A stretch of 64,000 nucleotides of DNA, from assembly GCF_001949145.1 (NCBI RefSeq), contig NW_019091628.1, positions 148,873 to 212,872 of the forward strand, given 5' to 3'. The translations under genes were made by a program, and so were the position numbers. The notes beneath the pieces were generated by a model that had not been told where the DNA came from, did no database searches, and saw only the letters and a program-made list of their open reading frames with translations. Positions 34,901-46,900 of the stretch are shown piece by piece; position 1 is the first letter of the stretch, and each line of letters starts with the position of its first letter. The DNA is from Acanthaster planci (Eukaryota; Echinodermata; Asteroidea; Valvatida; Acanthasteridae).

Positions 34901-37900
34901 GAGCAGCCCCGACCTGAGAGACCAGGACGTAAGTTCCTTAGGGAGAGATCACTCATCCACACATAGTGCAAATTTTATCACCGTTGCCCACATGAATCTT
35001 GTGACGACGTGGCGCAGATTTGTTGCCGTTCATTGAAAATGAACTGTAGCATGTTCCTTCTAAGTTTCAAATTAATTATTTGACTTCAAGCAGCGTACAA
35101 TCAGCGCCATCAAAACGGTTTCTGATTTTTTTTGTTGACCGGATTGTTAAGTTGAAGAAAAGTTAATTGCTCTCACTACCGTTTTTTTTTTACAGCGTTA
35201 ACAATTTTAGAAATCATTTGGAAGAAGTGTAACTTTTTGACAAAATGTGATTTTGCAGCAAATGGCAATCCTGCTGTGGAGACGACCTCCGCCCCACGCC
35301 CACGTGGCCCCCGTGAGTACCTTGAATTTACCACTTGGAGTTGGTATTACTTCAGTTGGAAAGTTTGAGTTTCGAAAAGGCAAGATATTGAAGCCAAATG
35401 GCACAACAGCCAAATACCACAAAAAGTAACGCACCGGGGTCATTCGAGTAGTATTTATTTACTGTTTCTAACCCCATGCTCAAATTTTTCAACAGTACAG
35501 GTTCAAAACTTGAATGTCATCACCGTGAATAATATGCATAATTTTTGTCTGAATGGGTTGATTCCCCCCAAATCGGTCTCTGCAGTGATGTTGCGTTTGA
35601 AAACTAAAAAAGACAAGACAAGAGAAATAATTTTTTTTTTCCTTTCTTTCCTAGAAATTTTCAGCCTTCTGAAGCCCGGACAAGGTAACCATGAAAAGAT
35701 GTTATTGTTTGTTTTGACAAGTTTGATCACCTGTGACTTTTAACCTGATTTGTCCCATCAGTTACCCTTTTTAGAAAACCCACAAACTGCCATGATTGTT
35801 AATAAAGTGTAATTTACCTTGGGCCACGTTGAATTATCCAAACTAAAAGCATGAGGTGCCACATTTCAAACAATTCGTGTTTTTGCAGGTTCAAGGATAT
35901 TTTACATTCTCGCACAAGAGCTGCAGAGAGTGGCACAGTCGTGTTGGCATCTGAATCCTCTAGCTCAAACCGTTATTTCTTTAGTTAAATTTAGTGGTGT
36001 TATTTTTCGAGCGACTCTCACTTCTTGGTTTTGCTCCCAGCTATTTCTGCTTCTGGCAGCATTGGAGTGTCTCAAGGAGAATCAGGCAGTAAATCGTTCA
36101 TTTGGAACGGTGGCCTCCCAGCCCCAAAGCCGGGTAAGAACTGGTGTCCAGTTTCATCGATTCTTAGCACATCTTCATTTTCAAATTCAATTGAAGCCTC
36201 GTTAGGGCAAGATTCACCTAATTGGAGCGTTTTGTGGCAGAACTCATAGAGTTTATAGAATGACCCTTCTAGTATTTATCCCTCCTTGCAAAGTATAGCA
36301 GAATATTCCCTTTTTTTATCAAGCGGCTAGGCAGCAAATGGTCTACACTGTGGTTATACTGTTCCTAACAAGAAAAATGTGAGTCGGTCGTGATCCAAAG
36401 AAATGTTGCTTTAAGGTTGGTGCAACTCCTCAGAAAGAAGTTCAGGAGTTCCCCCGGCGGTGGCAGTTTGATTCAGAGAAGGTCTTTCTTCCCAACGTCC
36501 ACAGGTAAAATTACAGCCCAGGGCAGCATCAGCTCCACCAGGCCCGACGGTACAGAGAGGAGCTTCACTTGGGGAGGTAAGGGGTAGTTAAGATTCAGTG
36601 AATGATTGTGAGAACATTGAAGTGGGTTCAAACCGTGAGAGAATGCGGGTGACTCAATCTCACACGATGAGTCTTAAAACCAGCCACCCACCCCCCCCGT
36701 AATCTTTGTTTCAGTTTGTGTTAAAGAGAGCAAACTGAACTCTTTTCTTTGAGGCGTCACTCAGTGCCCAAGTTCATGAGGCTCCACGCATTTCATGGAG
36801 ACCGTAAGCAGGGGCCAATTTCGTAGAGCTGCTTAAGCATGAAAAACTTTGCTTGACAAATCAGGTTACCAGCCAGAACTCCATGTGATGTGTATTGTTT
36901 TGGAATGGTGTGCACCTGTGTCTTGGTTAGCACGACAATCACATAGATTTTGAGCTGGTAACCTTTGTTTTTTAAGCAAAGTTTTTTGCACTTTAAAAGC
37001 AAATTTTGTGCTTAAGCAGCTCGTTGAAATTGGCTCCAGCTGTAAGCACAAAGGCATGCTAATCTTGGACGAAAGATTGGCATAAATTTAAGTAATGTAA
37101 CAATGGAAATCTCTATGCCCATGCAACGGTTAGTACTTAACGCAAACACCATCATGAAATAGTGCTTCAGGTTAGCCATTTTTTCCTGCTGAAGTGAGTA
37201 CGACTTCTCTACTAACTGTTAAGCAGCTCTGTGAGATTGGGTCTAGGTTAGTACCCTGATAAATATGGACATCAATGCGGGTGAAAACTGTTGAAGGCTG
37301 CTAAATTGACATTGTGCAAGATTCTACTCAAAACTGGCTGTGGAAATTATCGACTCTTTTTTGTCAAGTCGGGTCTTGAATCGAGAAGTTTTGTTCCACA
37401 ACATCACGTTAACCCTAACCCTCCTCAATCCTCCAACAGGTGAAGGATTGAGGAGGGTTAGGGTTAATGTGTTATTCATGAAATTAAAGTGGATTTTTCC
37501 TCCTGCAAACGTTTGTTTGGATTTCAATAGAGCGTCTTCTGTACTGTCATGCCAGGGCCTTCATGCTTCTTTTGTGTCTTTGCGTGTGTTTACAAACGAA
37601 GTTTCAACTTTCCAGAAACCCGTATTGAAACTGAAGTTCTCTTTGCCTTTTCTTCAGGAGAGCCTTTCGAAGGATTTGCCTCCCTCTTCAGGCCTGTTGG
37701 AGGTATTTCTTCTGCGAGGTTTTAAAAACGTTTATTCCTGAATGTTGGCTCGTGGTTAACCAAAATTTCTGTAAACATCACTGACTTTATTACAACTGAG
37801 TTTTAAAAAGTGCAAACGATGTTATCTGTGACATAACTTCAGATGGACAAAACTGGATATCGGCAGTTGCCAACGGAGTTGGATTTATTTTGAAATACCT

Positions 37901-40900
37901 GCTTAAAAGAGTTTTCACAATTTTAAAAATGATTTCAAGATTTTATTTTGAGCTTTCATGAATTGTCAAATGAATAAATGAATTGATAGCGCTATAATCC
38001 TTCACATTTTCATGTCAATTGTGGTTCGGATTCCTTTGAAGTTTCACCAGGTTCTACTCAGGTGATCATGAAGATCATCGTGAAAACAGACTCCAACGGA
38101 CAGAAGTATTTCACTTGGCAGCCACTGTCACCCGGAGAACCCTCTGGTAATTAACAGACATACCGACTGACAGACAGACAGTCTATGTGACTGATTAGTC
38201 GTAATCTAGTTTTAGGCCATCTGTGACTCAAAGGTTGCACAGGTCACCATTTTGAACCTAGTCTTGGGAGTTCTGCCCCTTCAAGTTCCCTGAAAAATGT
38301 CTTTGCCTAATAGCGCGCCCCCGTGACTCTGAAAAGATACGCTGTCTGTGGTCAAATTCAAGTCCTAAATTTGAAACCCTCTCGTGTGAAAAAGATGCCC
38401 TTGCTGTTTGCACCATAACTCTCCAAGTTCCACTAACTCTGGAATTATTGTCTGTTTCATTCGTTCCTCATATCAGGCCGTGAATGTGCAATATTATTTA
38501 TTTGTCTTTGCGATACATGCCTCAATTGCTCAGAGGTGCTGCCCCGGGGATCCAAGTTTTGTTACCAGAGGCATTGTGTTGACCTTATTTGGTCCTAAGC
38601 GCTGTCTGTTTTTAGCACATTTCATCTTCCTTCATCCCCAGGTGGTGCTGAGTATTTGATGAAGATCGACTTGAGCAAGCTAACCCAGTACACAGAGCAG
38701 TTCACATTTGCTCAACTGATTGAAGACTTCAACAAGGGGCTCACGTTCTACAACATGTACAACAGTATGTCTTCACCTCACGAAAATCTTGCAGTTACTC
38801 AGGTCCTGCTGGGAGTATGTAGGAAGAGTTGTTTACTGGTCTGTTGACAGAGTAATTCACTTTTAATCGGTAGCTTTCACACTTCTCAGAATCTCTTTTC
38901 CCTTAACTTCCCAAAACTGTCGCCGTGGGACCACATAGGACCGGTTAGCTCCAGGTGCTAGTCACTGCATTCTTCCAGAGTTCAATCCTGCTGTCAACTT
39001 GCTCTGTCCAACTGAATGTCCTCTTTTTTTCTGATTTTTCACCCACAGAACCGTCGGACATCACTCCGCCCTTCCAGTTCTCCATCGGCAAGGGTCTCAC
39101 CGCTTTCTTCCCGTCGATATACCAGCTGATCACTGAGGTGGACGCCACCACAGGAAAGACCGGTTAGTTTCTGGCCGTCGCGAATTGCTCGAAGAGGCCG
39201 TTTCACGGCAGAGCACAAAGAGCCGGACAGTGCAGTCGATGTGCAGTTGGATCATGGCTGAAAGCCCAGCTACTTGTCCCAAGTTTTCCCCACAAACGAA
39301 GTTCCCGAGAAGTTTCAAAGAAGAGGCAAATGTTATTGTTAAAATCGTCTAGGTTTTCACACAAATCGTTTGCCCAGCAGCACACCTGCAAATTCTGTCT
39401 GGAATGCCAAGCGTCGTTCCTTGCTCCACTATAACCAGCTTAGGAAAACTAAACCCAAATTTCTGTTGTTTTTTTTTCTAATCTTGCAGTCACCGTTCCG
39501 TCCCCCTCCTCATCAAGTTTCCAAGTTCTCCTGGATGGCGGCAACCGGCAGATTATTGACTACCTCTTGACATTTGCCAACATGAACCAACAGCTCCGAT
39601 GTAAGTCTCCTTTGTATTTCTGTAAGCGTTGTGCTAACTGTTAGTGATTCCGCCGGCCTGAGGCCAGTGATATGACCATTTTGTAATCAGCCGTATATCA
39701 GGATTTCTAGGTCATTTGGATTTTGTGAGAGCATATCTTTGCAAATGTTTTTCAACTGTGGACTTGGTAGTTGGAACAGTTTTGAAAGTGGCATTAGGGC
39801 CAACAGAATTAAACATATTGTTTTCATGTTTTTCTCTTTGTAGCTGAGCTGCAAGATTACAACCTGAGAATACCGCTGAGGTTCTACGACGAGACGACCA
39901 AACAGATTCAAGACATCAAAATCCCTTTCTACGTCAGCTACAACGGTTTTGAGGGCACTCTGTCGTCTGTGTTCAGTAAGTCAGAGCAATGGTACATTTG
40001 CGTGGTCTGAACTCCCCTTCATGTGCAAGAGTTTTCTGTGCCAGAAACCAATGTTGTAGTCTAGACTACTTGAAGCCCCCCACCCACCCTGGGAAAAAGT
40101 ACGTTGCCCAAACCCCTTCTGGGGAAAATCCTTGCGACGCAAGACCGTCACAAGACCATCATCAGACCAACAGACCTCCAGCCTGAATTCAAGTCACAAC
40201 GTCTTCCAATGAACTGTGACGAAAGCATTCGTTTCTCATTATTCACCCAGTTTCTTGTGTCTGGCCTTGTGGTTTCCTCAAAGACAAATCCGCTAAAGAA
40301 TCTTTCTAAAACTTTCTAAGTGCTTTTCATTTCTGAGGAGCATCGCACACCACAGCGGCTTGAAAACTTCCTGCAAGACTTTTGAAAGATGTCGGTGGGT
40401 GGAGGGTTGAAGGATAACAGAATGGTCTTGCTTCCTACAGCAGAAAGGCTCGGCCTACCTAAACTAATTTTCATGGTCTTTCTAAGGTTTTCATCATGTT
40501 ATGTTTGCACCATTGTTTACAGATTACAGAGCAGATGGGTTTAATTATAATATTGGTCTATGTATGATGAAAGATTTTTGTAAATGTCTTTGTAGATGTG
40601 ATGCCGAAACCGTCAACTCAGTTCGGAATGAAATTCCAAATCGTCGGGGAAGGCGGCAACACACAGCTCATCACTCTGCCGTTCACCCTGATCGAGTACC
40701 AGGGACGGAAGATGCTGTTCCTGAGTGAGTTGTTTCAGATTACCAGTGAAAACGTCGGTCATCTGTTCTCTTAAAACAATTTTGGGCATCACTGAACATG
40801 TTTTTGTAGTAATGTGTGTTGATTGGTTGCCACTTTCACTGATGTGCAAACACAGCGTTGATGATGAGGACTTTTCCCAGATTTCCTGTTGATCATTTTT

Positions 40901-43900
40901 CCTGTGTTTAGCCCTGCCGACCTGTGCTGCCTACAAGATGTATGGCTTTGTCGACGACAAGGAATATCTTATCGACCCCGATGGAGTCAATAAAGGAGAA
41001 CAGCCGTTTGTTGTGCAGTGTGATATGGACAAGGGTGAGCTTTTGTTTACGTTCTTCATTGGTATCCACCTTGAGCAGAAGCACCCCCTCGTTGGTTGAA
41101 AAAGCCACGTTGGTAGGGAGTGTTCATTTTGTTGGTAGTTACGCGACCGCAATGTGTTGCATGTCATAGTCGTTTGTGGACCAGCGAAGTGCAGCAGCCA
41201 GCAAAGGAGCCTCTGTTGCTAGGGAAATTGCGCCCTCTCTTGGTCCGCTTGGGCATTTGCCGTTTGTAACATAAGGGTCTTCACCATTTGTCAGCTGTCC
41301 AGGCCCAGGTCCTAATGCAGGTTATTTAAACGAATGAAAGACATCCCTTTGATCGCCGTTGTCCACTCGTTCTTGCAGGCAATCAGCCTGGTGACTTGTG
41401 CCGGTCACAACTACAGCTGTACTGACCGTTGCCATAGAAAACAGTGATGTTATTGTAATTAGTTCATTAAGCCTATTTGAAGTGTGGCGGACACAATAGG
41501 GGGCGCAATTTGAAGTGGGTAAATTTGGAGGGCGTACAAAAGATTTTACCCAAACCAAATGGTTCCTTCCTGTTGTGTCGGCCACATTTCAAATAGGCAG
41601 ATGCATCAGGCCTACCTCACTATGTGCTACCACAGACCAGTGGCTATGTCTGTTGACTGAATGAGCCCATGCATTTCCAGTTGGCAAAGACCTAGCCTTA
41701 GCCGTAGACCCATTTTTTTTGACCCGGAGTCAGTAGCCGCACTTCTTGCAGTCTTTGGGGAAATCTCGTTGTGTTTAGACACACTGGTAGTGTAGATGCG
41801 TAATTCAAATTAAGCAGTGTTCAAGACCATGCGATAAAAACTTCATCTAATATTTTCAAAGAAGTGTTTTTGGAATTTGTTATTGTGTGTGGTTATTTCC
41901 TATTGTTACTGAACAATTATTTCTTATTGTTTACTGTTAATGTCGAACAAAATATTTAGGTGAAACCATTATCAACCACAATCGCAAGGAGTCGACTGTG
42001 GCGACATACCCGGCCGGTGAGGACCGAGCGGACGTCGACATCACGTACGACGGTGCCTCGCCAGCCCAGCTCGCCGCCCTGCGGACCGTCTCGGAGACAT
42101 GCGAGCAGGAGCTGTCACATGAGTGCATCCAAAAGTCGGTCCACTTTGTGGGCGGAGATGCGCGGATCTGGTGGGAGAGTCTGGACGGGACGAAGAGAGA
42201 CAACTGGGGTGGGGTGGATACCGGCGTCAGCAAGTGCCACTGCGGACTAACAAATGGTGGGTCTTAATTAATGAGCACTCTGAACTTTAATCGGTAAGCT
42301 TAGAACATATTGAACTTCTGGGGTCAACAACTCCAGTTTTTCGTGTTTTGGTTTTTTTTTTGCTAATTTTACTAACTTTTGCTCCATAGTTTTATTGTTC
42401 TTAATTTATCTTATTAATGAAGGATTTAGCTACAAGTTGGTCGACCTGAGGCATGTCAAGGTGTCTTAAGGTGGGTTCATACTTCAGGCGAAACTGAAGC
42501 AAATGCGATGTCATGAAACACTTGCGGTGAAATTTGCCCCAGTTGAAATGGACTCAACTTTGCAAATTCAGAGCACGAATTACATGATCTGATATCACAG
42601 CGTAAAGTTTGTAGTTGTTTTTAAGTCAAGCTTGAACCAGCCTAAACCAGCCTCAAGGCAGCTGCCAAATATGCCATAGCTGTGCTCATGCCTCATGGCT
42701 CAGGACAGAACCAGTGAAAAACCCCACTCACATGACCGGGGCGGGGAATCAAACCCAGGCTGTGTTGTTGAGAGGCAAATGCTTTGTGCGCTAGCCACCT
42801 GCGCTGCCCGTGCTGCCTGTGTATGGTTCCCGACTTGACTTTTATGAAGTGATCTTGTTCCAAATGTGACTTGCGTTTGGCTAAGCTGCGCGATGAGGAT
42901 TTGCCTGTAACTCACTCCATACAATGCCCCTTTCGGTTCCTTTGCATCGTTTCACTTCAGCGTGCTTCATCAAAGGAAGCGCCTGCAACTGCGACCACGG
43001 CCAAGGGACGAGCGATTGGGGAGCCCTGACCGACAAAGACACCCTTCCTGTCCGTCGGGTCGTCTTTAAGAAACCTGCCGCCCAACAGGGGCAGGACAAA
43101 CTCAAAGTTGGCCCTCTGAAGTGCAGCGGTGATCTCAGTAAGTGTTCTTCAATGGTTTTTTTTCCCTACGTAGAAGTTTTGTAAAAGTTCTGTCATTTAG
43201 GGCTTTTTTCTGTTGAAAAAAGATTTCACTCATGGCACTCCATTTAAATGTTTAAAATCGGCTCAGGATAATGGATGCAACTTATTCTCGAGCCGCAGGC
43301 CTTCATTCTCTTAACCAAACAAATATTTATTCCTATTCGTAAATACCATTTTAGTCACAGAGTCTAAAGAAATCAATATACGATTAATTTCCCAGGATTT
43401 TGTTCAAGAATATTACTTCCTTTTCCCTGAACACCCCCGTCCATTTGATGGTATATTCCTTGTGCAAGTAGTCCAGAAGAATCTCCTTATATGGACTCGG
43501 CACGCGCGTGGCAAGTTCTGCTTGCCGCGTGCACACAGACTCTTGACCAATCGGAGTCGATGAAACTGTCTTGTGTCCAGGTGCCAGAGCGTGCTTTACG
43601 TAGTGGGCCTTATCACATAGCAGCAAGCATTATCGAGTGTTAATTCACAGTCATGTTGCAAGTGGTTGGATAAGGAAACTATCTCAGGTATTTATCAATC
43701 CTGTGTGAAATATTGTCCATTTCAGCCAGAGTGTTCATAAATTTCTTTGAGCACACTTTGGCCGTGTTTGTACATTTAATAAATCGAGATGTTTGTCGTT
43801 TTTTTTCAGGTTCCAACACCCTGCAGTTTTTCATCGTGTTAATGCAAATGCTAGCTCGTGGTAAGTTGGACGAAAACAAGTGTGCATTTCACATGGCTGT

Positions 43901-46900
43901 TTCATTTGAAATAAATTTTGAAGCAGCAATTATTGGCTTAAGTGCAACTCTGATGCCTTTATTGACTGAGGTAACCGGCACAACACGTTGAACCCTTGCT
44001 TTTGCTGACAAAGTGACATTGTAACTATTTTCCATAATGGTGCAGATCCCCGCGGCAAAATTCTGAAGACATGCGACGACTACAAGAAGATTGGCTACGA
44101 GCTGGACGGCGTGTACCTGATCGATCCGGACGGGGGCGGAGGAGAGAAGCCATTCACTGTCCATTGTGACATGCAAAGCCAGGAGTACGGTAGGCATTTC
44201 TTGAAAACTTGATACTTTGAACTCTCCAGAAATTGGACGATGAGGCCATCTGTGTATACAGGCACGGCCTGTGCGTGTTGAGCAGGAACTTGGTAACTGT
44301 GTGCAGGACCTGTTTAGGTCGCAAATATCGCTCTGTGGATGTGTGAAAAATACGAGGTTGGGGCAAGAAATATCGAACAAATAATGTTCAAATGCCTCTC
44401 AAAAGTAATTATTTATGGCATTTGGCTGTATATCAAAAGTCGGTTGCTATGCCTTTGGTTTTTTTTAAGTCCTAATTTTGTGGGCCAAAAATAAAAACGT
44501 ACGTGAGTAATCAAGAAATAGCCTTTACACAACAAATCATGAGCGTTAAGTTCCTTAGCTCAGGGTAACGAGATGTCTTTTATGGTTGCGCAGGTGTCAC
44601 CCTCATTCACCACGAGCTGAGTAACGAGCGGACCATGGTCAACAACTTTGAGGAGCCCGGCAGCTACAGCATGGACATCCATTACGGCGCCACCTTGAGG
44701 CAGATAGAAAACCTGAAGGCGGTGTCAGGCGTCTGCGAGCAGTCGCTCACCTACGAGTGCCAGCGGTCGGCGTTTCGCGTCGGCGGCGTGCAGTACCACT
44801 GGTGGATGTCGTTTGATGACGAGAAGACAGACCCGAGTAGGTTTGACACAGTGAACCCTGTCCACTCCCGAGGGGCATAGGCCCTCCACGCAGGACTTGG
44901 GTCTTGGCCATCTTGTCTAGATCTCTTTCCAAAATTAATCCAGTTCCTCCCTCTCTGCTTTCCTCTGTTATCTTCTCCAGCTGTTTCTAGGTCTCAGAGG
45001 TTTGACGTAGTCAATCTTGATGCTGGGGCCAAATCTTTAGAGCTGCTTAACGCACAAAGTTTGCTACGTAGAGAAAATATTTACCGAGCAAGAACACGTT
45101 ACCGGGCAATTTCGTCACTGTCTTCACCAAGAAACAGAAGTCTATCCAAAGAGTAAAATCCCGGCTTTGAGAAAACTGCATTTAACGTTGGTCTCTTTTG
45201 CAAACAATCATTTCCCCAAGACTTAACTTTCACTTGACTATAAATAAGCTACCTCATTAAAGATCAGATCTTAAATGACACATAAACCACAAAAGATATT
45301 TATAGGAATCAATTACAATTGTTTGTTTTGTAAACAAACACATTTGTCATGTTCGCGAAAACGTTGGACTTCGTGTGCATTTTGTCTCTTTGTGAAAACG
45401 GTCCGTGTTGGCGAGTGCCAGGTGCAAATTGTTACATTTGTGTTCATTTCCTGAGTTACTTTTGTCTCTTCTTGAAGATGGTAAAATGGATTTTGCCCAC
45501 GGTTTTGCCCTTTAATGGTAACCTCCATGTCTGTGGAGGACTACTTTCTCTCTTCATGAAAGTGGTAAATGTGGATTAAGTTGCCTTTTGCCCGTGGAGA
45601 TCATCGTGATTTGGCTGATTTGAGTAGATTTGGTAACAAATGATTACACCACCTTGTAGGCAGCAGTTAGCCTTGCTGATTTTGAAAAAAAAACAGAAAT
45701 TTGAAAAAAGTCACGATTTGGGGCACTTTTCTCTCTTCTTTAAAACGGTGACAATTTGTCACAACAGTTTTTATCTGCTGTGGCTGGTTCGTGGCTGACA
45801 TTTGCCTACCACATAAATTGTTTTAGCCGGATTTTCTGCTTAGCAGGGGCCAATTTCATAGAGGTGCTTAAGCACAAAATTTGCTTAAGCATGAAAAACT
45901 TTGCTTGATAAATCAGGTTACCAGCCAAAAGTCTTTGTGATGTTTATTGTTTTGGAATGGTATTCACCTGTCTTTTGGTTTGCGTGACAATCACATAGAT
46001 TTTGAGCTGGTAACCTTTGTCTTTTAAGCAAGGTTTTTTTGCCCCGAAGCAAATTTTGTGCTGAAGCAGCTCTATGAAATTGGCCCCAGCTCTTTAAAAA
46101 ATGGACCCCAGGCTGGTCAGAAGCTTTGGATTGAGCAGTGACGAAGGAATTCGTCTGTTGCGGTCCACTTGAGTAAACTCATAGCTGGGATGATTTGTGA
46201 GGGAGTTTTAATAGCTTGTGACAGTGGGCTGGTTTGGGTGTTTCAGAAAGGCCAAGGCCATCTGAGAATGATGCATGCGCTGGCAGGGCAGCATGTATTG
46301 CTGGCCTCGGGTGCACCAAACAGGGACATGTTTGAATACCGAATTGGCCAATCGTAAAGTAGTATTCAAACGGCATCCGTCAGAATTGTTTGAAATGTTA
46401 CGCTACTGTTTCACGGCCCTATTGTGGTAAAATGATATCCAGGTAATGCGAGGGCGCTATTTCTGATTCTGAAATTATCACAGCCGAGAAATGAAGTGCT
46501 TTGAAGATATAATGTGTGTCTCAACATGAACAAATCGTCTGTGAGACTTTTTTCTTCAGACAAATGATGCAAGTCTAACTTGCATCTGTTTGCAAGTCTT
46601 CCAAAAAAAAGCACATATTCTTTTATAATTATCCATAAAAAGATGACGGATAAAAATATCAAATTCTTGGGTCGCTAGGACATTAAAAACATCTTCACGA
46701 CCTTCAAAAACCAAAAGGACAAGACGGCAACAGGGTCAATATTTCAGTTGCTCTTTCTCGAAATGTACATGAAGAGAGCTACATCATTTTACCAAAGTCG
46801 GACGGCGTGACTTACATAGTGCTGCTCGTTTCCTTGACAGCTTGCCTGGCTAACAACAACTGTGTCTGTGACAAAGACGACGGTGTCTTGCGGAAGGACG

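Noticed and set aside
42730-42812. A functional minus-strand tRNA gene
   Set aside because: Box words are present, but the cloverleaf does not form. The trailing body marks it as a SINE.
45474-45519. A candidate exon in intron 21 that could restore the missing part of module B
   Set aside because: In the required phase it meets a stop and encodes no WGG or CxC segment.
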